DNA of 20,846 nt, taken from the IMG/VR virus record IMGVR_UViG_3300035670_001432, positions 1-20,846 of that record, one strand, 5' to 3'. Source of the stretch: a virus. This document shows, in pieces, positions 13,943 to 20,658 of this stretch (position 1 is the stretch's first letter; each line of letters opens with the position of its first letter). The position numbers and the translations under genes were made by a program. The notes under the pieces were generated by a model. The model was given only the letters and a program-made list of their open reading frames with translations. It searched no databases and was not told where the DNA came from.

Positions 13943-13987
13943 TCTCACACTCTACAAAAAATTGAGATACTTAATCCCTTTGTAACT

Positions 13988-13997
13988 GGGGAGGGAG
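13988..13997 (+). promoter_or_regulatory. Strong ribosome binding site deciding the gp48 start
   Basis: GGGGAGGGAG ends 4 nt before ATG 14002. It is the most purine-rich Shine-Dalgarno in the window and supports ATG 14002 over the TTG one codon upstream. Confidence 0.7.
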
Positions 13998-14001
13998 TTT
14001 G

Positions 14002-15312
14002 ATGGCAGTAGAATTTACTCCTGTAGCGGGGAAAATAAAAGATAGTAGAGGTAGAGACAGAACAATAGAATTAAAAATTGGAATTGATAAAAATAATCCA
14101 TCAAATCCGCCTTATATAGTTGATGCATCCAACACTAATAAAATTTTATATCAGTGGAACTCTACAAACAAAGACTGGGAATCAACCGGATCTGGGTCTG
14201 CTACTTTACCTGTTTCTATACCATCGGGAGGAATCCAACCAACATATGATGATTTTTTGAACAGCAATAAGCAAATGTTCACTGAAAATACAACAACAGT
14301 CATTAATAAATTTTCAAATCAACAGAAAGAACTTTGGAAAGAATCGAATACATATCAACCATATAATACTTTTGTAGAAAGATCACAAGCTGCAGCAGCA
14401 ACAGCAACCCCATCGGCGACATTAGAAAATTTAAATACTTTGGCAAAAGAAGGAATTGCTGGAATTCCTCCAAGAAAGGTATATGGAGACTACACTTATC
14501 CAAAAGATATAGGATCGACTGATCTTGATGTAATTAAATTTACGATGTTGCAATATGGAACTAAAGCGCTAAATGAAAAAACATTAGGATTCGATGACAG
14601 GAAAAATAAAAAAATAACTGGAAGTGTTGTGATGGCTGTTCAACCAACAATTTCGGATTATAACTCTGTCAATTGGACTGGGATGGAAATGGGAGCAATT
14701 GCTCAAGGGGCAGGTGGTATCGGGTTAGAATTCATAGAAACAGGACAACTTGGATCATCGGCAGATAAAATTTTAAATACTTTGAATCTTGAACCTGGTA
14801 TTAAAAATGCAATTATTGCAACAATTGCTCAAGAAGCAGCAGGAACAAAAGGGTTGCTCTCCAGAATCACTGGTGCAATGCTAAACCCAAACTTAGAACT
14901 TTTATTTCAAGGTCCTTCACTAAGGCCATTCAATTTTAGTTTTCAGCTATCACCTAGATATAAAGAAGAATCTGATGAAGTTCGACAGATCATAAGATTT
15001 TTTAAACAAGGTAGTGCTGTTCAAAGATCAACCACTGGGTTATTTTTAAAAGCACCTAACGTTTTTGACATTGAATATTTGTTTAGAGGTGCAAATGGAC
15101 CTAAACACCCATCATTAAATAAAATTAAAACGTGTGCTCTCGTTAATTGTGCTGTTGATTATACCCCAACAGGTTCTTATATGACATTTAATAGAGATGA
15201 TGGTGAAGATGGTGGAATGGTTTCTTATAAATTATCATTAACTTTTAATGAACTTGAACCCGTATATGAAGATGAGTATAATAAATTTAGCAATAACGAC
15301 GTAGGTTACTAA
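14002..15312 (+). CDS. gp48: gp48-like baseplate tail-tube cap (436 aa)
   Basis: In T4, gp48 caps the baseplate and seats gp54 and the tail tube. Here the N-terminal 140 residues are polar and variable, with an Ala/Thr-rich patch at 133-142. The C-terminal third (residues about 290-430) has the tube-like fold: NPNLELLFQGPSLRPFNFSF, SPRYKEESDEVRQIIRFFKQ, VFDIEYLFRGA, KIKTCALVNCAVDYTPTGSY, and a final strand MVSYKLSLTFNELEPV. This resembles the gp48/gp54 family. It is larger than T4 gp48 (364 aa). It lies 1 nt before gp53, also a baseplate gene, and is probably co-transcribed. gp54 remains a possible alternative name, since both share a fold. Confidence 0.75.
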   Translation: MAVEFTPVAGKIKDSRGRDRTIELKIGIDKNNPSNPPYIVDASNTNKILYQWNSTNKDWESTGSGSATLPVSIPSGGIQPTYDDFLNSNKQMFTENTTTVINKFSNQQKELWKESNTYQPYNTFVERSQAAAATATPSATLENLNTLAKEGIAGIPPRKVYGDYTYPKDIGSTDLDVIKFTMLQYGTKALNEKTLGFDDRKNKKITGSVVMAVQPTISDYNSVNWTGMEMGAIAQGAGGIGLEFIETGQLGSSADKILNTLNLEPGIKNAIIATIAQEAAGTKGLLSRITGAMLNPNLELLFQGPSLRPFNFSFQLSPRYKEESDEVRQIIRFFKQGSAVQRSTTGLFLKAPNVFDIEYLFRGANGPKHPSLNKIKTCALVNCAVDYTPTGSYMTFNRDDGEDGGMVSYKLSLTFNELEPVYEDEYNKFSNNDVGY

Positions 15313-15313
15313 A

Positions 15314-16033
15314 ATGGTAAGACCCTATTTTAGACAAGTACCAAATTTTGAATATGTCAATAGAAATGCTGATAGTCAAGACATTTCAAATTATATAAGT
15401 GTAAAAAATTTATTTAAACGTGGAAAACTTCGTGAAGATATTTTTGGAAATTTAAATTTCTTTACAAAATATCAAATTATTGGAGATGAAAGGCCAGATA
15501 ATGTTGCGTATAAAATTTATAACGATGAAACTTTAGATTGGGTTGTACTTCTTTCTAATAATATTTTGAATATACAAACCGAGTGGCCATTATCTCAGCA
15601 GTCATTTGATAGCATTATGTTGGAGAAATATGGAAGTTATGAAACTCTTTATAGTGGTATTCATCACTATGAAACCTTGGAAGTAAAAAATTCAAATGAT
15701 GTTGTTTTACTTTCACAAGGACTACAGATTCCAAGTACGTGGCAAACAAACGGCAATTTTATAAAATCTGGATCCGCATATTACTATGAATACTATGATG
15801 ATGGTCTGGGTTATTATGTAACTCTTCCATTTTCTCAGATTACAATACCAGTCACAAATTATGATTATGAATCAAAAATTGAAAATGATAAAAGAAATAT
15901 TTTTATTCTTAAACCAAATTATTTAAATGTAATCTTTAATGATCTTGATGGATTTATGCCCTATAAAAAAGGTGCTGCTCAATATGTAAGCAGCACCTTG
16001 AAGAAAGGAGAAAATATTAGACTTTATTCCTAA
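15314..16033 (+). CDS. gp53: gp53 baseplate wedge protein (239 aa)
   Basis: Matches T4 gp53 (196 aa), the wedge component with a LysM-like region that links neighbouring wedges. The recognisable blocks are the YQIIGDERPDNVAYKIYNDE segment (residues about 53-73), TLDWVVLLSNNILN (73-86) and EWPLSQQSFDSIMLEKYG. In T4 these correspond to YYIKGSPRPEELANAIYG, YWVLLMCND and YYGW...YKN. The C-terminal part ends with a helix and KKGAAQYVSSTLKKGEN. The start is 1 nt after gp48. The stop codon directly abuts the convergent gp32 stop, and its last 65 bp also hold the gp32 terminator on the opposite strand. Confidence 0.88.
   Translation: MVRPYFRQVPNFEYVNRNADSQDISNYISVKNLFKRGKLREDIFGNLNFFTKYQIIGDERPDNVAYKIYNDETLDWVVLLSNNILNIQTEWPLSQQSFDSIMLEKYGSYETLYSGIHHYETLEVKNSNDVVLLSQGLQIPSTWQTNGNFIKSGSAYYYEYYDDGLGYYVTLPFSQITIPVTNYDYESKIENDKRNIFILKPNYLNVIFNDLDGFMPYKKGAAQYVSSTLKKGENIRLYS
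15965..15999 (-). terminator. Intrinsic terminator of gp32, inside the gp53 coding region
   Basis: AAGGTGCTGCT (15969-15979) and AGCAGCACCTT (15989-15999) form a perfect 11-bp GC-rich stem with a 9-nt loop. On the minus strand it is followed by a run of six T (15965-15970), the first two of which are in the stem. It begins 35 nt past the gp32 stop codon. On the plus strand no T-run follows, so it should act on gp32 transcripts only. Confidence 0.85.
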
Positions 16034-16972
16034 TCACTCCTCAGCAAGTTTTTGGAAATATGAGAGAGCATCATCTTCGTCCTCGTCTACCTCTGAAGTA
16101 ATTTGAGGAAGTGAAGGAGACTTAGAACGAGCATAGGACTCTTCAAGTTCTTTTACAACAGAACTTTCGACACTACTTTCAGAGTAATTATCATACTCAG
16201 TTTCATCATCAATTGACGATGAACGAGTTAATCCTTTTTGACCCAGAACATACTTCAGACGCTTTTCAAGATCTTCATAAGACTTGAATTGATCGGGAGC
16301 AGTAATTGCTGACAAAGAATATTGCTTCTTCCAAAGTGTTTCGAGAGCATCATCATCATCTAGCAAAGGAGCAACACGGTCAAACTCAGACTTGTCATAA
16401 TTCCAATACCCATCCTTTTTCACAATCTTCAGTTTAAAGTTTGCACCTTGCCAGAAATCAAAGGGATTGATGGGAGTTTCATCTTCAAACTCTGGTTGCA
16501 TCGCATTTAGAATCTTATCAAAGATCTTCTTGCCATACTTAAACAAAAAGACTTTACCTTCGTTAGCAGGATTCGTAGGATCTTTTACAACGTAAATGTT
16601 GCTGTAATAAGATAGTTTGCGCTTTTGCTTACGAACAGTTTCCTTGTTTGATTCAATACCCGTATTCCAGAGTTCACGATTGTATTCTCCCAGAGGATCT
16701 TTCTGACCAATAGTAGTCAGACTGTTCTCAATATACCATCCACCAGGACCTTGGAATGCGTGTGCATACATTTTAACCCAAGGAAGTTCTTCCCCTTCAG
16801 GAGCAGGAAGAAAACGAATAACAGCAGATCCAACACCTGTTTTATCCATTTCAGGTTTCCAGAACCGTTCATCTGCACCACCAGAAACGGTATTCATTTT
16901 CTCAACTTCTTTCACCAGTTTTTCGGTTAAAGAACCAAGTTTGGATTGCTTTTTAAGATTTTCGAAAGACAT
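16034..16972 (-). CDS. gp32: gp32 single-stranded DNA-binding protein without the zinc site (312 aa)
   Basis: Close to T4 gp32 (301 aa), which coats single-stranded DNA in replication and recombination. Shared blocks are VGSAVIRFLPAPEGEELPW (residues 47-65), HAFQGPGGWYIENSLTTIG (71-89), RKLSYYSNIYVVKDP-NP-NEGKVFLFKYGKKI (118-150) and FWQGANFKLKIVKKDGYWNYDKS (173-195). The C-terminus from about 255 is Ser-rich and acidic (SEVDEDEDDALSYF), as expected for the tail that contacts gp59 and polymerase. The T4 His-Cys3 zinc site is replaced by GQKDPLGEYNRELWN, and the whole protein has no cysteine. The start has GAGG 7 nt upstream. Its own promoter (17016-17044) and terminator (15965-15999) suggest a separate unit. 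Confidence 0.95.
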   Translation of the reverse strand: MSFENLKKQSKLGSLTEKLVKEVEKMNTVSGGADERFWKPEMDKTGVGSAVIRFLPAPEGEELPWVKMYAHAFQGPGGWYIENSLTTIGQKDPLGEYNRELWNTGIESNKETVRKQKRKLSYYSNIYVVKDPTNPANEGKVFLFKYGKKIFDKILNAMQPEFEDETPINPFDFWQGANFKLKIVKKDGYWNYDKSEFDRVAPLLDDDDALETLWKKQYSLSAITAPDQFKSYEDLEKRLKYVLGQKGLTRSSSIDDETEYDNYSESSVESSVVKELEESYARSKSPSLPQITSEVDEDEDDALSYFQKLAEE

Positions 16973-17015
16973 TTGTACCTCGTATTAGTTGGATTTGGCC
17001 TTTGTGTGCTTTATT

Positions 17016-17044
17016 ATTCTACAGATCAGAACCAGTTTTGTCAA
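17016..17044 (-). promoter_or_regulatory. Strong sigma70-like promoter of gp32
   Basis: Minus strand: -35 TTGACA (17039-17044, perfect), a 17-bp spacer, and -10 TAGAAT (17016-17021, 5 of 6). The predicted start is near 17009, about 37 nt upstream of the gp32 ATG. It sits in the last codons of the DUF1825-type gene, and the -10 overlaps that gene's stop. Confidence 0.65.
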
Positions 17045-17363
17045 TCTGTTCACGCATTACGTCAAGAAGTTTTGTCATATTATTAAAAATAATATTCATA
17101 TCAACATTTGGAGGAAGTCCCATTAAACGGGAAGACTCCGAAATTTTTTCTTTCATTCTTTTTGCTTCTTCGTCGTCAGACAAACTCAACCTTGTATATA
17201 AAACTTTTTGTCTTTCTAAAAGTCTTTGAAGAAGATCTACGTGTTTGATTTTATCCTCACGATTCATACGAGGAAACTCAAATACGTTATGATAAACTTC
17301 TTCCTGAAGTTCAGAAATTTCAGCCATTTCGGCACGGACGACTTCCGAATCAAAAAAACTCAT
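17019..17363 (-). CDS. DUF1825-type protein, cyanobacteria-like (114 aa)
   Basis: The pattern follows DUF1825, a small family of cyanobacterial proteins of unknown function. It starts M-FFDSE-V, has F-R-(D/N)RE-K (here FPRMNREDKIKHVDLLQRLL, residues 30-49), then ERQKVLYTRLSLSDDEEAKRMKE, and ends with GLPPNVDMNIIFNNMTKLLD and a charged helix. It is all helical, soluble and lacks any catalytic motif. It lies between gp59 and gp32: its start overlaps the gp59 stop as ATGA, and its 3' end carries the gp32 promoter. It was probably acquired from a host and kept in the replication block. A partner among the replication proteins or host polymerase is possible but unsupported. Confidence 0.75.
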   Translation of the reverse strand: MSFFDSEVVRAEMAEISELQEEVYHNVFEFPRMNREDKIKHVDLLQRLLERQKVLYTRLSLSDDEEAKRMKEKISESSRLMGLPPNVDMNIIFNNMTKLLDVMREQIDKTGSDL

Positions 17364-17956
17364 TTTCCTCCAATAACTGTTTCTCTTAGAATGTTTTTAT
17401 AACGTTGCACATCTATATGTAGGAAGGGAGAATATTTTTTCATTTTCATACTCACAGATTCCCACACAGGATCATTCAGTTTTTTATCAAAATTTTTCCC
17501 GAACAGTAATATTCTATCATAGATGACTAAGGTTTCAATACTAATATTCCCGTTCAGGAAATTCTTGAGAACTGGAGGATGACCTTTGGAGCAATTAAAA
17601 ACTTCGTCAACTTCTTTACCTTCAAATAAACTTTCAGTTTCTTGTTTAAAGATATAGGAAAGTGATTGATTTTTTTTCTTCCAGTCTTCGTATCTTTTTT
17701 CACCCTCTCGAATCATTTCACCGATCCATAATTTACTTGGATCTGTGCAAGAGATAAAATTTGCTACAAAGAAGTCTTCCACTTCTTGTTCTGTTTTTTG
17801 TCTTGTTACTTTTTCAAACCAAAATCTGTCTTTACGTTTATAAAAAGACTGAAGATTTGCTCTTGTTTTTTTGCAATACTTATAGTAGTCATAACTATCT
17901 TTCGTGAAATGATTTTTCAACGCAAGATACATTTTATAGGCATCAAAAGGCATCAT
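17360..17956 (-). CDS. gp59: gp59 loader of the gp41 replicative helicase (198 aa)
   Basis: Similar to T4 gp59 (217 aa), which binds forked DNA and gp32 and loads the gp41 helicase. Shared features in order are the N-terminal AYKMYLALKNHF (T4: VYKLYLMIKQHM), YKYC, KRKDRFWFEKV (T4: KRRDKYFFQKL), FVANFISCTDPSKLWIGEM (T4: FISNLVANQDAWIGD), HPPVLKNFLNGNISIETLVI-DRIL (T4: SSYIFKLLQSNIISFETFILLDSFL), DPVWESVSMKMKKYSPFLHI (T4: NLVWNNYSIKLKAYRKILNI) and RYKNILRETV. The start is ATG 17956 or the adjacent ATG 17953; the Shine-Dalgarno is weak. It lies downstream of gp33 and a conserved intergenic motif, and is coupled to the DUF1825 gene. Confidence 0.92.
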   Translation of the reverse strand: MMPFDAYKMYLALKNHFTKDSYDYYKYCKKTRANLQSFYKRKDRFWFEKVTRQKTEQEVEDFFVANFISCTDPSKLWIGEMIREGEKRYEDWKKKNQSLSYIFKQETESLFEGKEVDEVFNCSKGHPPVLKNFLNGNISIETLVIYDRILLFGKNFDKKLNDPVWESVSMKMKKYSPFLHIDVQRYKNILRETVIGGK

Positions 17957-17977
17957 TAAAAAAGTAATATAAGGATT

Positions 17978-18000
17978 TTTTGCCGGGAATTTTTTCGACC
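17978..18000 (-). repeat. Intergenic motif, copy 2 (first copy at 349-370)
   Basis: Plus strand TTTT-GCCGG-GAATTTTTT-CGACC, nearly identical to the copy at 349-370. It lies 10 nt after the gp33 stop and 21 nt before the gp59 start, the same arrangement as the first copy. The function is unknown. Confidence 0.5.
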
Positions 18001-18010
18001 GTAAAATGAA

Positions 18011-18268
18011 TTAAAAAACCAATTTTGCTCTGGAAGTCTTCTTAAGAAAGTTAAGTTCCATTGCTTCGTACTTTATTTTTTCTTTCAATGGTTTTGATAT
18101 TAACTTGGGAACAGACTCAACATCGATACTATTACTTTCACAAAAATAAACAATCGCATCAATATAATTCATATCTTCATTTGCGTGAACAAGATTTTCA
18201 ATTTCTTGAGCAAACTTTGATGGACAAAAGAATTTACTTTCTAATGCTTTTTCTAATTCATTCTCCAT
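18011..18268 (-). CDS. gp33: gp33 late-transcription accessory factor (85 aa)
   Basis: T4 gp33 (112 aa) binds host RNA polymerase and the sliding clamp and lets gp55 read late promoters. The C-terminal half here aligns along its length: NYIDAIVYFCESNSIDVESV against T4 SYLEATTAFLEENSIPETQF, then PKLISKPLKEKIKYEAMELN against AKFIPSGIIEKIQSEAIDEN. The N-terminal T4 extension is missing. T4 gp33 ends in a hydrophobic, acidic clamp-binding tail; this one ends RAKLVF, hydrophobic but basic. ATG 18268, with AGGT 4 nt upstream, is preferred over the in-frame Met at 18292. It overlaps the exonuclease end by 11 nt. A sigma70-like promoter lies 50-80 nt upstream. Confidence 0.85.
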   Translation of the reverse strand: MENELEKALESKFFCPSKFAQEIENLVHANEDMNYIDAIVYFCESNSIDVESVPKLISKPLKEKIKYEAMELNFLKKTSRAKLVF

Positions 18269-18938
18269 CTGACCTAGTATTGTGATGTACAAATTCTTTG
18301 ATATAACGAACTAATAATCTAATATAATCCCCTTTGTTCCTTTTGTCAAATACTTTAACTTCTCCTGCTGGAGTGACCATTAACGTAATGAGTTTGATAG
18401 GAGGAATTTTTGTCAATTCATAATATGCTGCCGCATAAAATGTTTCTTGGACGAAATAATTTTCAATCCACTCTTCTGGTTTAATTTTGTCTGAGGTTTT
18501 AAAGTCAATGACCGCAAGTTCTCCTTCATATTCAGCAATACAGTCAACTCGTCCTGCAAGTCCAAGGTATTCCGAATATAAAGTTCTTTCAATTGCGTGT
18601 ATGTTATTTATCTTATCAAGATATGGCTTTGCGTGATGAAACATAAACTTTGTCAGGGGCTGATAATCATCCCAGTTTAGTTCCTTGTTTTCAAGATAAT
18701 CCTGACAGACTTGGTGAAAATCTGTTCCTCTTGCAGTTGCTTTTTTAGTGATACGATTTGCTTCTTCAAGACCGACACGTTCTCTCCATTTTACGAAGAT
18801 CTGTCGATTATAGAAAGACGTTACAGAAGTGATAGAAGGCACCCACTGACCATCAGGAAGATGATACAGACGGATGCCATTTTGTTCTTTCTTTTCTAAT
18901 TCCAGTTCACCTAAGTAATTATGATGAATAAAATTCAT
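18258..18938 (-). CDS. RecB/MGME1-type PD-(D/E)XK exonuclease (226 aa)
   Basis: All signature elements of the RecB-like exonuclease family are visible in order: GTDFH (residues 71-75), Glu117 (AIERTLYS), GRVD (129-132), DFKTS (145-149) and QETFY (164-168). Asp132, Asp145 and Lys147 are the expected metal-binding and catalytic residues. There is no cysteine cluster, so it is not Cas4. Length and single-domain form fit the small exonucleases of marine T4-like phages, placed next to phoH. It probably processes DNA ends in replication, recombination or host DNA breakdown. It is coupled to phoH by ATGA and overlaps gp33 by 11 nt. Its last third contains the promoter for gp33. Confidence 0.88.
   Translation of the reverse strand: MNFIHHNYLGELELEKKEQNGIRLYHLPDGQWVPSITSVTSFYNRQIFVKWRERVGLEEANRITKKATARGTDFHQVCQDYLENKELNWDDYQPLTKFMFHHAKPYLDKINNIHAIERTLYSEYLGLAGRVDCIAEYEGELAVIDFKTSDKIKPEEWIENYFVQETFYAAAYYELTKIPPIKLITLMVTPAGEVKVFDKRNKGDYIRLLVRYIKEFVHHNTRSDGE
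18321..18349 (-). promoter_or_regulatory. Strong sigma70-like promoter of gp33-gp59
   Basis: Minus strand: -35 TTGACA (18344-18349, perfect), a 17-bp spacer, and -10 TATATT (18321-18326, 5 of 6). The predicted start is near 18314, about 46 nt before the gp33 ATG. It lies within the exonuclease coding region. Confidence 0.6.
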
Positions 18939-19684
18939 AAACCAAGTTCCATTTTAGCTATAATGTATTCTTTACAAAGACCCGAACGAACGATATCTTC
19001 TGGACCAAACTCAATAATATCAAAAGAAGGCATTACTCTCAAAATTCTCATAAAATCAATAATACCATTTTTCTCATTTGTTTTTACCAAGTCTGATTGT
19101 GTAGCATCACCACAGAACATAATTTTAGAATTTTCACCTACACGAGTGATAATTGAATCTAATTCGTGAAAGTTAAGATTTTGAAATTCATCTACAATAA
19201 TAATTGAATTATCCAAAGTAGTTCCACGAATAAAGGATGTGCTCCAAAAACTAATTGTTCCTTGAGTTTTTAGATTGCCATAAAGCATTTCAAATGCAGA
19301 ATCATCTGGCATTTCAAACATATACTTTACCATATTCTTATAGGGAATTTGATAAAGTGAAGATTTGTCTTCGTGATCTCCAGGAAGAAAACCAATTTCT
19401 CTTGTTGCTACAAGAGATCTAACAATATAAATTTTTTCATATGGAGACTTTTCATCAAGAACATTTTTTAGGGCATTATAAAGAGTAATAAAAGTTTTTC
19501 CTGTGCCTGCTGCACCATATGCAACAATATTTTGATCAAGTCTATATGATCTGAAAAGTTCCTCTTGATTGTCTGTCAAAGGTTCTATTTCTTTAATATA
19601 ATCTAAGTTAATTGGTTTTTTACGTTTCATCTGCCTATTGCTGGTTCCAAAGGGCACAGGATTTGTTACTTTTTTTCTTGCCAT
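18935..19684 (-). CDS. phoH: PhoH-like ATPase (249 aa)
   Basis: Single-domain PhoH family P-loop ATPase. The Walker A GAAGTGKT is at residues 57-64, with IVRSLVATREIGFLPGD at 87-103, the family motif FIRGTTLDN at 151-159, Walker B IIIVDEFQN at 161-169, and GDATQSDL at 192-199. Residues 34-42 (EPLTDNQEE) are the usual Q-motif-like start. PhoH is widespread in marine phages; its cellular function is uncertain (RNA or stress-related ATPase/helicase), and its link to phosphate starvation in phages is not established. It starts 3 nt after the 80-aa gene and is coupled to the exonuclease. No phosphate-regulon operator is visible upstream. Confidence 0.95.
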   Translation of the reverse strand: MARKKVTNPVPFGTSNRQMKRKKPINLDYIKEIEPLTDNQEELFRSYRLDQNIVAYGAAGTGKTFITLYNALKNVLDEKSPYEKIYIVRSLVATREIGFLPGDHEDKSSLYQIPYKNMVKYMFEMPDDSAFEMLYGNLKTQGTISFWSTSFIRGTTLDNSIIIVDEFQNLNFHELDSIITRVGENSKIMFCGDATQSDLVKTNEKNGIIDFMRILRVMPSFDIIEFGPEDIVRSGLCKEYIIAKMELGL

Positions 19685-19687
19685 AAG

Positions 19688-19930
19688 TTACTTAATAGGT
19701 TTTACTTTTGCACCAGGCATTTTGGATGCTCTGTTTAAAACATCATTCCAACCAGGATGTTTTTGTATGAGTTTATTTGCCCAGTCTCCAACTTCACCCA
19801 CATTCATTTGAGTTGGAATAAGTGGTTTGAGATGAGGATTATCTTTTAAGTATGGATCTTTCTCCGCCATATACATCCATTTCTCAAATATTTCCCCAGT
19901 TTCTATGTTTTCAAATCTATAAGTTGGCAT
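19688..19930 (-). CDS. FmdB-like small protein lacking the zinc cysteines (80 aa)
   Basis: The open frame extends to 20017, but ATG 19930 is preferred, because the upstream part lies inside thyX and MPTYRFEN is the expected start. The N-terminus MPTYRFENIETGEIFEKWM follows the FmdB-type zinc-ribbon hairpin (MPTY-Y-C--CG--FE), but the cysteine positions are E/N/T/G and the protein has no cysteine at all. The C-terminal half contains PPTQMN-like IPTQMN and GDWANKLIQKHPGWNDVL, a pattern I recall from marine T4-like phages. The function is unknown; the fold may persist without zinc. It lies between thyX and phoH, behind an AATAAATA element. Confidence 0.7.
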   Translation of the reverse strand: MPTYRFENIETGEIFEKWMYMAEKDPYLKDNPHLKPLIPTQMNVGEVGDWANKLIQKHPGWNDVLNRASKMPGAKVKPIK

Positions 19931-19952
19931 TTTATTTAATAATTTACAAAAA

Positions 19953-19960
19953 TATTTATT
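19953..19960 (-). promoter_or_regulatory. Late-promoter-like AATAAATA before the 80-aa gene and phoH
   Basis: The minus strand reads AATAAATA across the thyX stop, 22 nt before ATG 19930. It fits the relaxed cyanophage form NATAAATA but is one base off TATAAATA, in very AT-rich sequence. A late promoter here would be unexpected in a replication block, so chance is possible. Confidence 0.3.
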
Positions 19961-20645
19961 CAAGAGTGATGGAGGGAGCATCCATACACTCAGCACATCC
20001 TTCACGAGTCCAACCAAGTGCCTCAGATACTGCAGGAAACTGACAAGTAAAGATGCAACGAATTAGTTCTGCAATTTCCATATGTTCTTTCTGTGTTCCG
20101 TGTGCAGAACGTAGATCAATATAATGAATCCAAGAACGCACAGAACCCGTCATATAAAGACGTGTGGGAGTTGCCAGAGGCAGTACAAATCGAGCACACT
20201 CCTTGGCTACACCCTTGTCCAGAAGACGATTGTAGATGCTCTGAGAGTGCTCAAATAAAACACGAATATCCTCCAGCAAAACTAATTTTAAATAATCGGG
20301 AATATCGTCAATACTATTTTGACGATTTTTAGTATCCTGTCTACGAAGTTCTGGTAGAGGAATAGTTTTGCTTAAAAGACCAGTATCAGCATATCGTTGA
20401 GAAAACTCTTGAAATGTAAAACTACGATGCCTAAGAATTTGTGCTGCAATTCCTCTGGTTGTATTAATTTCAACAGTCATACTGGCTTGTTCAAAGATGC
20501 TCCAATGTTGGTGCTGAATACAATATTTAAGTAATCCAGAAAACTTTTCATTCTGTTGATTATTTGGATTACTTACCCGAGCACAGTATGCCATATGCTT
20601 TTCTGCATCTGGAGTAACACTAATGAGTTTAACTTCTGGTTTCAT
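19956..20645 (-). CDS. thyX: ThyX flavin-dependent thymidylate synthase (229 aa)
   Basis: Makes dTMP from dUMP with FAD, NADPH and methylenetetrahydrofolate. The signature RHR-x7-S-x-R is present as RHRSFTFQEFSQR at residues 72-84. The supporting blocks are YCARVSNP (20-27), H-HWS-FEQASMTVEI (46-60), R-x-IAAQILRHR, and the C-terminal LPLATPTRLYMTGSVRSWIHYIDLR with H-QKEH. The open frame extends to 20708, but that part overlaps the upstream 56-aa gene; MKPEVKLISV at 20645 is the expected start, 13 nt after its stop. Length fits phage ThyX proteins. It replaces the ThyA (td) of T4 and supplies thymidine for phage DNA synthesis. Confidence 0.95.
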   Translation of the reverse strand: MKPEVKLISVTPDAEKHMAYCARVSNPNNQQNEKFSGLLKYCIQHQHWSIFEQASMTVEINTTRGIAAQILRHRSFTFQEFSQRYADTGLLSKTIPLPELRRQDTKNRQNSIDDIPDYLKLVLLEDIRVLFEHSQSIYNRLLDKGVAKECARFVLPLATPTRLYMTGSVRSWIHYIDLRSAHGTQKEHMEIAELIRCIFTCQFPAVSEALGWTREGCAECMDAPSITLE

Positions 20646-20658
20646 AAACTCAAATTCA

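Noticed and set aside
18605-18612. GATAAATA on the minus strand within the exonuclease gene
   Set aside because: It lies in the middle of a coding region, far from any start codon, and is probably chance.
18258-18938. Cas4 or another CRISPR-related nuclease
   Set aside because: The RecB motifs are present but the iron-sulphur cysteines are not, and no CRISPR array or cas gene is in the window.
19931-20017. N-terminal extension of the 80-aa gene
   Set aside because: It lies inside thyX codons. MPTYRF at 19930 is the natural start of this protein type.
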